DNA from: WHSW01 sp963846565
GTDB taxonomy: Bacteria > Actinomycetota > Thermoleophilia > Solirubrobacterales > 70-9
Length of the DNA: 64,000 nt
Direction: 5' to 3'
NCBI GenBank assembly: GCA_963846565.1
Contig: CAWJWL010000001.1
Location: 1-64,000, forward strand
Under the pieces are notes generated by a model, which searched no databases, was not told the origin of the DNA, and saw nothing but the letters and a program-made list of their open reading frames with translations. Position 1 is the stretch's first letter. Every line of letters begins with the position of its first letter. Position numbers and translations under genes: made by a program. Of this stretch, positions 42,951 to 50,924 are shown piece after piece.

Positions 42951-44878
42951 CCTGGCAGCTGGTCAGCTTCGTGCTCCTCCTCGCCGTGGTCGTCGGCGGC
43001 TTCGTCTGGTGGGAGCGAAGCCATCCGCCGGCGCGACTGGTCGCTCTCGTCGCCGCGCTGGCGGCGCTCGCCGTCGCCGGTCGGCTCGTCTTCGCCCCGA
43101 TCCCGAACCTGGTCGCGACCACCGACGTCGCGCTGCTCACCGGATACGCGCTCGGCGGCGCCCCCGGGTTCGCGGTCGGGGCGCTCGCGGCGCCGATCTC
43201 GAACATCTGGCTCGGCCAGGGCCCCTGGACCGCGTGGCAGATGGCGGGCTGGGGCCTCGTCGGGCTCGGCGGGGCCGCCCTCGCCGCGGTCGCCGGTCGC
43301 GACCTCGGCCGCCTCGGCCTGGCGGTCGCCTGCGCGATCGCCGGGTTCGCCTACGGCGCACTGCTCGACCTCTCGACCATGGTCACCTACGGCGGCGAGC
43401 AGTCGCTCGACCGCTACCTCGCCCTCTCCGCCAAGGGCGTCCCGTTCAACGTCGTCCACGCCGCCGGCAACTTCGCCCTCGCACTCGCCGCGGGCCCGGC
43501 CCTCGTCCGCCTGATCTCGCGCTACCAGACGCGGCTCACGTTCACGTGGCGCCCGGCGGCGGCGGTGCCGCTGATTCTCGTGGTGCTGACCGCCCCTCTC
43601 CTCGCCGACCCGCCGAGCGGCGCGGCGCGCCAATCCGCTGCTGCGACGGCCGACTGGGTCGCGGGGACGCAGAACACGGACGGCGGCTTCGCCGCCAGTC
43701 CCGACCAGCCCTCCAGCCCCGCGATGACGGGGTGGGTGATGCTCGGCCTCGAGGCGGCCGGCATCAACCCGCTCGACGTCGAGTCCGGTGGCGAGGATCC
43801 GGTCTCCTACCTGCGCGCCGAGGCGGGCCGGTTGCGCTCGGCGACCGACATCGAGCGCACGATCCTCGCCCTCACCGCGGCCGGGATGGATCCGCGCAAG
43901 TTCGCCGGCCGCGACCTGGTCGCCCAGCTCGAGGCCAAGCGCGACGGCGACGGTGGGGTGGACGGCCAGGTGAACATCACCGCGTTCTACGCGCTGGCGA
44001 TGCGCGCCGCGGGCGTCGATCCGTCCGGGCTCAAGCGCACGCGTCGCTGGCTCGTGCGCGCCCAGGCCAAGGACGGCGGCTGGGGCTTTCAGCCGGGCGC
44101 TGTCAGCGACCCGGATTCGACCGGCGCCGCCCTGCAGGCGATCGTCGCCACGGGCGCGGGCGGGGATCCCCTCGCGGACGCGGTCCGCTACCTGCGCAAG
44201 TCCCAGCGCCCGAACGGCGGCTTCGCGCTCTCAACGTCCGGCGTCGTCAACTCCCAGTCGACCGCCTGGGCCGTCCAGGGCATGGTGGCCGCCGGGGCGG
44301 GCGGCAGGCCGCGCCGCGAGGCGCTCGCCTACATCGAGTCCCTGCGCGCCTCCGACGGCCACTACCGCTACTCCTCGGCGAGCGACCAGACTCCGGTCTG
44401 GGTCACGTCTCAAGCGTTGCTCGCCCTGCGGATGCAGGCTTTCCCGCTCGCCCCGGTCCAGCGGCAGGCGGCATCGGCATCGGACGATGCGCCGGCGCAG
44501 TCATCCACCGGCTCGGGTGTGGAGCCGAGTAACGCCCCGCCCTCGGCCACGGGGCCGGTGGTCGGCGCGGGCGAGGGTGGGTCGAGCGGCGGCGGCTCGG
44601 GGGGCGGAGGCGGAGGCGCCGACTCGCCGGCGGGCGGAGGCGGGGCAGAGGCCGAGGTCGGTGCGCCGGAAACGGACGCCTCGGCGGCACCGACACCCCC
44701 GGTGGACCCCGAGGCGACGACCGCGGTGGCGGGCGACACCCCGGTCGCCCAGGCGCCGGCGCCGACCACGGACGAAGCCGACGAGAGCTCGACCCTGCCG
44801 TGGGTGATCGGCGGCATGACCGTCCTCGCGGCGCTCCTCGCCGGTGGCTTCGTTTGGTACCGGAACCGCCTTCCCTAG
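42947..44878 (+). CDS. ECF S-component fused to six alpha/alpha-toroid repeats
   Basis: A 643-residue fusion. Residues 1-220 are a five- to six-helix membrane S-component-like domain (LVATTDVALLTGYALGGAPG; GALAAPISNIWLGQGPWTAW; PFNVVHAAGNFALAL). Residues about 225-495 hold six helical-pair repeats of the prenyltransferase/squalene-oxidase type, each with a Gly-Gly turn: WVAGTQNTDGGFAAS, YLRAEAGRL, LEAKRDGDGGVDGQ, WLVRAQAKDGGWGFQ, YLRKSQRPNGGFALS, YIESLRASDGHYRYS. Six pairs make an alpha6/alpha6 barrel, the fold of the alpha domain of transcobalamin and intrinsic factor. A Gly/Ser/Ala/Pro-rich linker of about 115 residues leads to a C-terminal membrane helix (LPWVIGGMTVLAALLAGGFV). Cobalamin specificity is inferred from the riboswitch. 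Confidence 0.85.
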   Translation: MTWQLVSFVLLLAVVVGGFVWWERSHPPARLVALVAALAALAVAGRLVFAPIPNLVATTDVALLTGYALGGAPGFAVGALAAPISNIWLGQGPWTAWQMAGWGLVGLGGAALAAVAGRDLGRLGLAVACAIAGFAYGALLDLSTMVTYGGEQSLDRYLALSAKGVPFNVVHAAGNFALALAAGPALVRLISRYQTRLTFTWRPAAAVPLILVVLTAPLLADPPSGAARQSAAATADWVAGTQNTDGGFAASPDQPSSPAMTGWVMLGLEAAGINPLDVESGGEDPVSYLRAEAGRLRSATDIERTILALTAAGMDPRKFAGRDLVAQLEAKRDGDGGVDGQVNITAFYALAMRAAGVDPSGLKRTRRWLVRAQAKDGGWGFQPGAVSDPDSTGAALQAIVATGAGGDPLADAVRYLRKSQRPNGGFALSTSGVVNSQSTAWAVQGMVAAGAGGRPRREALAYIESLRASDGHYRYSSASDQTPVWVTSQALLALRMQAFPLAPVQRQAASASDDAPAQSSTGSGVEPSNAPPSATGPVVGAGEGGSSGGGSGGGGGGADSPAGGGGAEAEVGAPETDASAAPTPPVDPEATTAVAGDTPVAQAPAPTTDEADESSTLPWVIGGMTVLAALLAGGFVWYRNRLP

Positions 44879-44914
44879 GAGCCTCTCTCGTGGCTCGGCT
44901 ACGTTTCACCCCTG

Positions 44915-45424
44915 ATGGATGTCGAGACCGCGATCCGCACCCGGCGCACGCACAAAGCCTACGGCCGGGATCCGGTGCCGCGTGAGGTCGTCGAAGAACT
45001 GCTCGACCTCGCTCGCTGGGCGCCGAATCACAACCTGACCAACCCGTGGCGCTTCCGGGTGATCGGCCCTCAGGCGCTCGAGCGGCTGAAGGTGGCCGCC
45101 GGGCCCGAGGCGGCGGTCAAGCTTGACCGAGCTCCGACGCTGATCGTGTGCTCGTGCAAGCTCGGCTCCGACCCGCTCGAGCAGGAGGAGGACCTGCACG
45201 CGACGGCGACCGCCGTCTACATCGTCCTGCTCGCCGCCCACGCCCGCGGGCTCGTCGGCTACTGGCGCACCCCGGGAGTGCTGCGGACGGCGGACGGTCT
45301 CGAGGCGGTCGGCGTCGGCGGGGGCGAGCGCTTCGTCGCGCTCATCCACCTCGGCTACCCGGTGCAGGAGAAACAGCCCCCGGAGCGAGAGCCGGCCGCG
45401 GACGTGGTCGAGTTCCTCGAGTAG
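44915..45424 (+). CDS. Nitroreductase-family protein
   Basis: A 169-residue short nitroreductase-family flavoprotein: MDVETAIRTRRTHKAYGRDP (Arg residues contacting FMN), LLDLARWAPNHNLTNPWRFR, and the glycine region ARGLVGYWRTPGVLRT with late FVALIHLGYPVQEKQPPERE. These FMN enzymes use NAD(P)H to reduce nitro groups, quinones or related substrates. The length fits the YdjA/RutE-like short group. It lies 36 bases after the B12 operon and six bases before glpD, but lacks the features I would need for BluB (DMB synthase), so a role in cobalamin synthesis is not claimed. Confidence 0.85.
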   Translation: MDVETAIRTRRTHKAYGRDPVPREVVEELLDLARWAPNHNLTNPWRFRVIGPQALERLKVAAGPEAAVKLDRAPTLIVCSCKLGSDPLEQEEDLHATATAVYIVLLAAHARGLVGYWRTPGVLRTADGLEAVGVGGGERFVALIHLGYPVQEKQPPEREPAADVVEFLE

Positions 45425-45430
45425 GCCGGG

Positions 45431-47116
45431 ATGCTGGCGCGCGCCGACGCGCTCAAGGCCGTCACCGGCGAGCGCTTCGACGTCGTCGTCGTCGGCGGCG
45501 GGATCACCGGGGCGGGCGCCGCTCTTGACGCCGCCTCGCGCGGCTACACGGTCGCTCTGCTGGAGCGGGATGATTTCGCGATCGGCACGTCCAGCCGGTC
45601 CTCGAAGATGGTCCACGGCGGCCTCCGCTACCTGCAGAACTTCGATCTCGGCCTCGTTCGCGAGGCACTGCTCGAGCGCCAGCTCATGGTCCAGCTCGCG
45701 CCGCACCTCGTCTACCCGACGCCCTACCTGGTGCCGACGCTCGGGGACGACAAGCGCAATCGCCTCATCGGGATGGGCCTCAACATGTACGACGTGATGG
45801 CGACGACGCGGGTCGGGCTCTCCCGCCGCGAGCGCGCCGAGCGCGTCGAGGGTGCCGACTCCTGGGCGCCGGACCGCCATCGGACGATTCCGGGCGACGA
45901 GGTCGCGGAGCGGATTCCGGCACTCAGCGGCCGCGACCCGCGGGAGGCGTACCTCTTCTACGACTGCCAGACGGACGACGTCCGCCTGGTGATCACGATC
46001 CTCGGGGAGGCTGAGCGCTTCGGCGCCGTCTGCCTGAACGGGCTCGAGGTGACCGGCCTGATCGGCGAGGACGGTCGCGCCGCCGGCGTCATCGCCCGCG
46101 AGTCCGACTCCGGCGAGGAGGTCCGGATCGAGGCGGACAACGTGATCAACGCGACCGGCGTCTGGGCGGACCGGATCCGCCCGGAGGAGATCCACGACGA
46201 GGCCGAGGTGCCGCGGATCGCGCCGAGCCGAGGCACGCACGTGACGATCTCGATGGACCAGCTGCCGCTCGGGCGCGCCGCCTGCATCGTCCCGGCCGGG
46301 GAGGATCGCACGATCTTCGCCCTCCCCTGGTACGGCCGGGCGCTGATCGGGACCACGGACAACGACTACGACGGCGACATCTCGCGGGTGAAGCCGGGCG
46401 AGGAGGATCTGACCTACCTGCTGGAAGCGGTCAACGCCTTCTTCGGCACCGAGTTGACCGCCGCCGACGCGACGGGCGCCTACGCCGGGGTGCGGCCGCT
46501 GATCTCGACCGGCGACCCGCGCAAGTCGGTCGACATCTCGCGCAAGGCGGAGCTCTATGAGACGTCCTCCGGCCTGCTGACGATCACCGGCGGCAAGCTC
46601 ACGACCTGGCGGCGGATGGCGAAGCAGGTGGTCGACCGGATGGTCGAGCGCGAGGGCCGCGTCGCCCCCTGCCGCACCGACGACATTCCGCTGGGGATGG
46701 CGGCGGGGGAGGGCGAGCTCGATCCGCCGGAGGGCCTGACCGAGGCGGACCTTCCCTCCGGCTACCGCCGGTTGCTGGCGTTCCGCTACGGCCACTACGG
46801 GCGCCAGGTGCTGAAGCTCTGCGAGGCGCGTCCGGAGCTGGCGCGGCCGATCGTCGAGGGGCAGCCCGACCTGCTCGCGGAGGTCGTGGTCGCCGCGACC
46901 AAGGAGCAGGCGCGATCGGTCGCCGACGTGCTCCTGCGGCGCACGCGGCTCGGCCTGCTGGCGGCGCCGCAGCTGCGGACGCCCGAGTCGGTGCGCCCCG
47001 TCGCGGAGCTGCTGGGCGAGGCGCTCGGTTGGGATGACGCGCGCGTTGCGGCCGCGGCTGAGCAGTGGGTCGAGGACATGGCTGCCGAGGGGATCGACCC
47101 CGCGGCAGCGGCCTGA
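45431..47116 (+). CDS. glpD: Aerobic glycerol-3-phosphate dehydrogenase
   Basis: A 561-residue FAD-dependent glycerol-3-phosphate dehydrogenase, normal length for GlpD. The N-terminal dinucleotide fold is FDVVVVGGGITGAGAALDAA. The family block SRSSKMVHGGLRYLQNFDLG follows, then FALPWYGRALIGTTDNDYDG (substrate/FAD site) and YAGVRPLISTG. The C-terminal domain includes LLTITGGKLTTWRRMAKQVV and a helical cap. The enzyme oxidises glycerol-3-phosphate to dihydroxyacetone phosphate and feeds quinones at the membrane. It follows the nitroreductase by six bases, so co-expression is likely; rho-like follows with a 40-base gap. Confidence 0.92.
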   Translation: MLARADALKAVTGERFDVVVVGGGITGAGAALDAASRGYTVALLERDDFAIGTSSRSSKMVHGGLRYLQNFDLGLVREALLERQLMVQLAPHLVYPTPYLVPTLGDDKRNRLIGMGLNMYDVMATTRVGLSRRERAERVEGADSWAPDRHRTIPGDEVAERIPALSGRDPREAYLFYDCQTDDVRLVITILGEAERFGAVCLNGLEVTGLIGEDGRAAGVIARESDSGEEVRIEADNVINATGVWADRIRPEEIHDEAEVPRIAPSRGTHVTISMDQLPLGRAACIVPAGEDRTIFALPWYGRALIGTTDNDYDGDISRVKPGEEDLTYLLEAVNAFFGTELTAADATGAYAGVRPLISTGDPRKSVDISRKAELYETSSGLLTITGGKLTTWRRMAKQVVDRMVEREGRVAPCRTDDIPLGMAAGEGELDPPEGLTEADLPSGYRRLLAFRYGHYGRQVLKLCEARPELARPIVEGQPDLLAEVVVAATKEQARSVADVLLRRTRLGLLAAPQLRTPESVRPVAELLGEALGWDDARVAAAAEQWVEDMAAEGIDPAAAA

Positions 47117-47156
47117 TCGACCCGTCGGCCAGCCGCCCGATAGCCTGCGCCACTCG

Positions 47157-48482
47157 ATGAGCGCAAGCGAACTCGAGAACCTCCACCTGGCCGACCTGCA
47201 CGCGCTCGCGTCCGAGCACGGCGTCCGCGACTACCGGATGCTGCGCCGACGGCAGCTGATCACCGCCCTGCAGGAGGTCGACACGGACGAGCTCGAGATC
47301 GTCGCTCCCGGCTCCGGCGATGAGGATTCCGGCGACGAGGACGAGGTCGTCGTCGAGGGCACCGTGATCGACGACGCGCAGGAAGCGCCCGTCGAGCTCG
47401 GTGCCGGCGGCCCGGCGGAGGGGGACGAGAAGGAAGATCCCACCCCGGTCGACGAGGTCAGCGGCACGCTCGAGGTCACCCGGCAGCGCTACGGCTTCCT
47501 TCGCCTGACCGGCCTCTCACCCGATGCCGGCGACGTCTACATCTCCGCCGCGCAGGTGCGTCGCTGCGAGCTCCGGCCCGGAGACGAGGTCAGCGGCCCC
47601 GCCCGCGAGCCGCGCCGGGGCGAACGCCACCGAGCGCTCGTCCACGTCGATGCGGTCAACGGGGCGGACCCCGCGATCGAGGGCGGGCGTCCGGAATTCG
47701 ACGCGCTGGCCCCCGTGGTGGCCGAGCGCCGGCTGCCGCTGGGCGAGGATGGCACCGACACGCTCGTCCGCGCGCTCGACCTGCTCGCCCCACTCGCCTT
47801 CGGCCAGCGGGTGCTCGTCCGCGCCGCCCCGCGCTCGGGCCGCACGACGCTCCTGCGCGGGATCGCTCGCGCCGCAGCCGAGGCGGACGCCAAGGTGATC
47901 GTTCTGCTCGTTGACGAGCGTCCCGAGGAGGCGACCGCGTGGCGCGAGAGCCTCCCGGTCGCCGAGTTCGCGATCGCGACCGCCGACTACGCGCCGGCCG
48001 AGCAGGTGCGGATCGCCGAGCTTGCGCTCGCGCGCTCGAAGCGGGTCGCCGAGACCGGCGGCGACGTCGTCCTCATCTGCGACTCACTGTCGCGCCTCGC
48101 CTTCGCCGCCGGCGGAGTCGACGAGGTCAAGCGCGTCTTCGGCGCGGGTCGGAACCTTTCAGGTGGCGGTTCCCTGACCGTGGTCGCGACCACGGTCCAA
48201 GACGCCCACGACGAGGGCGAGGCCGAGCGCGCGGTGATCACCACCGAGAGCGCGCTCGCCACGCTCGATCCAGACCTCGCGGCGGCAGGCGTGGTGCCCG
48301 CGCTGGATCCTTCGGAGTGCCGGGCCTCCAACGAGGATGCCCTGCGCGAAGGGGATGAGCTGGAGGCCGCGCGAAAGCTGCGTTCCGAGCTCGACGAGCT
48401 CGAGCCGAAGGCCGCTGCAGAGCGCCTGCGCGAGCTGATCGAGGGCTCGCCCTCGAACGAGAAGCTCCTCGGTTCGCTCTAA
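47157..48482 (+). CDS. Divergent Rho-like protein with degenerate Walker A
   Basis: A 441-residue Rho homologue. It has the N-terminal Rho helical domain (LENLHLADLHALASEHGVRD, RRRQLITALQEV), an acidic insertion (residues 45-95), and the cold-shock-like RNA-binding domain VTRQRYGFLRLTGLSPDAGD. The ATPase domain has LLAPLAFGQRVLVRAAPRSG then RTTLL: the Walker A lysine is replaced by Arg229. Walker B VVLICDSLSRLAFAAGG keeps Asp. The Q-loop segment is shortened to GVDEVKRVFGAGRN, and the R-loop block EFKGTGNMEL of true Rho is absent, replaced by RAVITTESALATLD. Start ATG 47157. It is unlikely to be an ordinary termination motor; it could be a regulator, or a Rho partner or remnant. A canonical rho presumably lies elsewhere. 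Confidence 0.8.
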   Translation: MSASELENLHLADLHALASEHGVRDYRMLRRRQLITALQEVDTDELEIVAPGSGDEDSGDEDEVVVEGTVIDDAQEAPVELGAGGPAEGDEKEDPTPVDEVSGTLEVTRQRYGFLRLTGLSPDAGDVYISAAQVRRCELRPGDEVSGPAREPRRGERHRALVHVDAVNGADPAIEGGRPEFDALAPVVAERRLPLGEDGTDTLVRALDLLAPLAFGQRVLVRAAPRSGRTTLLRGIARAAAEADAKVIVLLVDERPEEATAWRESLPVAEFAIATADYAPAEQVRIAELALARSKRVAETGGDVVLICDSLSRLAFAAGGVDEVKRVFGAGRNLSGGGSLTVVATTVQDAHDEGEAERAVITTESALATLDPDLAAAGVVPALDPSECRASNEDALREGDELEAARKLRSELDELEPKAAAERLRELIEGSPSNEKLLGSL

Positions 48483-48624
48483 CGACCGCCGAGCGGTTCC
48501 GCGGAGCCGTCAGAGTGGGGATGGTGTGTCACGCCTCGTCGTCGCGTGACGAACCGCACAGACACCGCTGGTCGGATCGGGTCTAGTGTGGTCGGGTCGC
48601 ATCGTCCATCGGGGAAGGGTCATC

Positions 48625-49293
48625 ATGCTCAACCGGCTCGGCTCGCAGATCCGCAATCAGTGGGCGGGATTCGTCGCACTGTTCCTCGTCCTCGCCGGCG
48701 GTACCGCCTATGCGGTCAACACCGTCGGCTCCGAGGACATCATCAACAACTCGGTCGCCTCGGCCGATCTGAAGAACAACGACATCCGGGGCGTCGACGT
48801 TCGCGATGACACCACGGCAAATGGCGGGCTGGGGCGCGACGACCTGGCGCCCGGCTCCGTCGACGAGAGCGAGATCGCCGACCCCACGCTCACCGAGGTC
48901 GCGTATCCGGGCCCGGCGGGACCGCCCGGCACCGGCGAGACTTGCCCGAACTGGGGGCAGTTCTGCTCGAACTCCCCGGGCCCGACGCCAGGCTTCTGGT
49001 CGAGCTACAGCTATGAGGGGAGCTGGGAGATCGCGTACTTCTGGAAGGACCCGGTCGGCATCGTCCACATCCAGGGCAGCGTCCGGGGGAGCCAGTTCGC
49101 CGGGCCGACGATCTTCTACCTCCCACCGGGCTACCGGCCGAGCACCATCCGCCTGTTCGGCGTCTACGACGAGTCGGTGCCCGGTAAGTTCGGCTACGTC
49201 AAGGTGCTGCCCAACGGCCGCGTGATCCTCGGGGACAACAGGTCGGGCGGAACTCCCTACCTGCAGCTGGACGGCATCGACTTCCGCCCCTAA
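48625..49293 (+). CDS. Exported collagen-like-linker protein of the Thermoleophilia type
   Basis: A 222-residue exported or anchored protein. It starts MLNRLGSQIRNQWAGFVALF with a hydrophobic signal, then the characteristic GTAYAVNTVGSEDIINNSVA and DLKNNDIRGVDVRDD, which I associate with surface proteins repeatedly found in Solirubrobacterales and relatives, a short collagen-like GPAGPPG, and a C-terminal beta domain (FWKDPVGIVHIQGSVRGSQF; YVKVLPNGRVILGDNRSGGT) of the phage tail-fibre/collagen-adhesin sort. Start ATG 48625 follows GGGGAAGGG. Probably a cell-surface protein of unknown function. Confidence 0.7.
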   Translation: MLNRLGSQIRNQWAGFVALFLVLAGGTAYAVNTVGSEDIINNSVASADLKNNDIRGVDVRDDTTANGGLGRDDLAPGSVDESEIADPTLTEVAYPGPAGPPGTGETCPNWGQFCSNSPGPTPGFWSSYSYEGSWEIAYFWKDPVGIVHIQGSVRGSQFAGPTIFYLPPGYRPSTIRLFGVYDESVPGKFGYVKVLPNGRVILGDNRSGGTPYLQLDGIDFRP

Positions 49294-49311
49294 TGGGGCC
49301 CCGAAGTTCGC

Positions 49312-49358
49312 CTGACCCGGCCGCCCCGGAGGCGAAGCCGAGGAGGCGGGCGGAACGT
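49312..49358 (-). repeat. 47-bp intergenic repeat, copy 2 (hairpin-forming)
   Basis: Second copy of the element at 38181-38228, in opposite orientation on the contig but in the same position relative to a gene: read leftward, it begins 14 bases after the stop of the minus-strand gene at 49373. CCGCCTC can pair with GGGGCGG, so the stem is kept although bases around it differ. It also lies between two convergent genes. Confidence 0.75.
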
Positions 49359-49372
49359 TCGGTATTCGGTCG

Positions 49373-50269
49373 CTAGTTGCCGCCCGGCGAGCAGCCGTAG
49401 CGCGCCTGGTAGACGACCGGGTGGTGCAGGTTGTCGTCGGTGACGTAGAGGGTCGGCTCGTCGATCGTGTCGACGGTGAAGCGGTCTGAGTCGGACGGGG
49501 AGTTCGTGACGTGGTAGACGGTGTCGCCTTCGCCCTCGTTGTCGGGTCCGTACTCGAGGATCTCCGTCCCGGACGGACAATCCGGCGGCACGAGCTTCTC
49601 CGTGGACCAGAAGTGTTTCGCCGTTTCCGGGGCCGAGACGACGTTCGTGCACTTCGACGGGTCCGCGGACACCGTGCAGGGCTCGGAGGGAGTGGCAAGC
49701 CCGCCGCCCGAGGCCCCAGGAGCAACCACCTTCGGCGTGTCGTCCTCCGCCCGATCGCTGAAGCTCGCGTCGCTCGTGCCGTCGGCGTTGCGGTCCACCG
49801 AGTACGTGACCGCGCCGACGAAGTTCACGCCCCGCGCCTTCCGCGCCTGCCGGATCTCACGGCTCTCGGCTCGCGAGAAGAAGAGATGAGCCTCGAGCGG
49901 AAGGCGCCGGCCGTCGGTGCTCAGCGAGCTCTTCAGGTGGGCGTCGGGCTCCGGATCGGCCGCGAAAGTCTTGCTTCCGATCTCCGCTTTGGCGCGAGCG
50001 GCGAAGCGGTGGACGAAGCTCGCCGCGCCGTGCCCCGAGTGGAAGGGTCGATAACGGGCCGCGACCTCGACTCCGATCCGCTTGTTCCCCCCTCGGAACT
50101 CCACGTCGGCGATCGCGATCCGCGTGACCTTCGCGCGCGAGCCCTGTGGCGGCTTCGCTGAGACGTGGTCTGTGGCCGGCGCAGAGCCGGCGGCGATGCC
50201 CGCGCCCAAGACGAGCGCGGTGAGGCCGGTGATGCCTACGCCCCTGAGCCGCCAACCTCCCGCTCCCAC
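49373..50269 (-). CDS. Exported protein of unknown function
   Basis: A 298-residue protein with an N-terminal signal or anchor (VGITGLTALVLGAGIAAGSA). It has a beta-rich domain (VTRIAIADVEFRGGNKRIGV; LPLEAHLFFSRAESREIRQA), then VNFVGAVTYSVDRNADGTSD, and a C-terminal Cys-containing region (PCTVSADPSKCTNVVSAPET; LVPPDCPSGTEILEYG; ARYGCSPGGN), probably with disulfides outside the cell. No family recognised. The intergenic repeat follows its stop. Confidence 0.6.
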   Translation of the reverse strand: MGAGGWRLRGVGITGLTALVLGAGIAAGSAPATDHVSAKPPQGSRAKVTRIAIADVEFRGGNKRIGVEVAARYRPFHSGHGAASFVHRFAARAKAEIGSKTFAADPEPDAHLKSSLSTDGRRLPLEAHLFFSRAESREIRQARKARGVNFVGAVTYSVDRNADGTSDASFSDRAEDDTPKVVAPGASGGGLATPSEPCTVSADPSKCTNVVSAPETAKHFWSTEKLVPPDCPSGTEILEYGPDNEGEGDTVYHVTNSPSDSDRFTVDTIDEPTLYVTDDNLHHPVVYQARYGCSPGGN

Positions 50270-50299
50270 GGCAGCAACCCTACCCCGGAACGGAGCCGG

Positions 50300-50803
50300 T
50301 CAGCGCCGGTAGGCGAGCCCGGCCCAGGAGGGTTCGCGCGAGAGCTCGATCGGCTCGGCGTCGCGGTCCGGCTGCACGTAGCCGAAGCTGTGAGAGTCGG
50401 AATCGAAGACGACGTCGAGCTCACCCTCCTTGACCCGCTGGTCGAGCCAGGCGCCACGGAAGACGAGGCGGCGGATCCAGTGCACGAGGCTGCGGTTGGC
50501 CGGCCCGACGAGCTCGGTCCAGTGCTCGTTGATGTGCTCGCCGAGGGCGGAGGTCGGCTCGCGGATCTCGCCGTTGACGGCGAGCTCGAGCAGGTCGTGG
50601 AGCTCGTCGTGAACGAGCCCCTGGTCGACGAAGTCGAGCTTTACCGCCGCCTGCTCGACGCGCTGGGAGAAGTCCTGCTCGTTGAAGGAGAAACGGAGTT
50701 CGCCGTATTCGAGGACGTAGTCGGAACCCGACTCATAGTTGCCTCTGCGAGTTGCCCGTTCCACTGCTTGGCGCTCTCCGCTCCGATCGTTTTTCCCGAA
50801 CAC
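50300..50803 (-). CDS. Uncharacterised soluble protein
   Basis: A 167-residue protein, mostly alternating strands and helices (YVLEYGELRFSFNEQDFSQR; VEQAAVKLDFVDQGLVHDEL; LVGPANRSLVHWIRRLVFRG). It is rich in Glu and Asp and ends EPIELSREPSWAGLAYRR. No signal peptide or membrane helix is visible. It stands 121 bases downstream of the antiporter gene on the same strand. I do not recognise a family. Confidence 0.55.
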   Translation of the reverse strand: MFGKNDRSGERQAVERATRRGNYESGSDYVLEYGELRFSFNEQDFSQRVEQAAVKLDFVDQGLVHDELHDLLELAVNGEIREPTSALGEHINEHWTELVGPANRSLVHWIRRLVFRGAWLDQRVKEGELDVVFDSDSHSFGYVQPDRDAEPIELSREPSWAGLAYRR

Positions 50804-50924
50804 CGCGTCCGGGCCATCCCAGGAGCGTCATCTTTGCCGATGGGCGAGCCGGGCGCAGCGAGGTCGTTCGCGAGTGGGCGAGGGTTTGCACCTCGGACGT
50901 CGAATAGGGCCCGGTTCGGGCTCG

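Noticed and set aside
44915..45424. Nitroreductase as BluB (DMB synthase) because it follows the B12 operon
   Set aside because: Too short and lacking BluB-specific features; more like YdjA/RutE short nitroreductases, and it is not under the riboswitch with tight coupling.
50804..50924. Stretch with CCGGTTCGGGCTCG resembling a tRNA T-arm
   Set aside because: No matching acceptor stem, anticodon loop or D-arm on either strand; nothing else seen in this gap.
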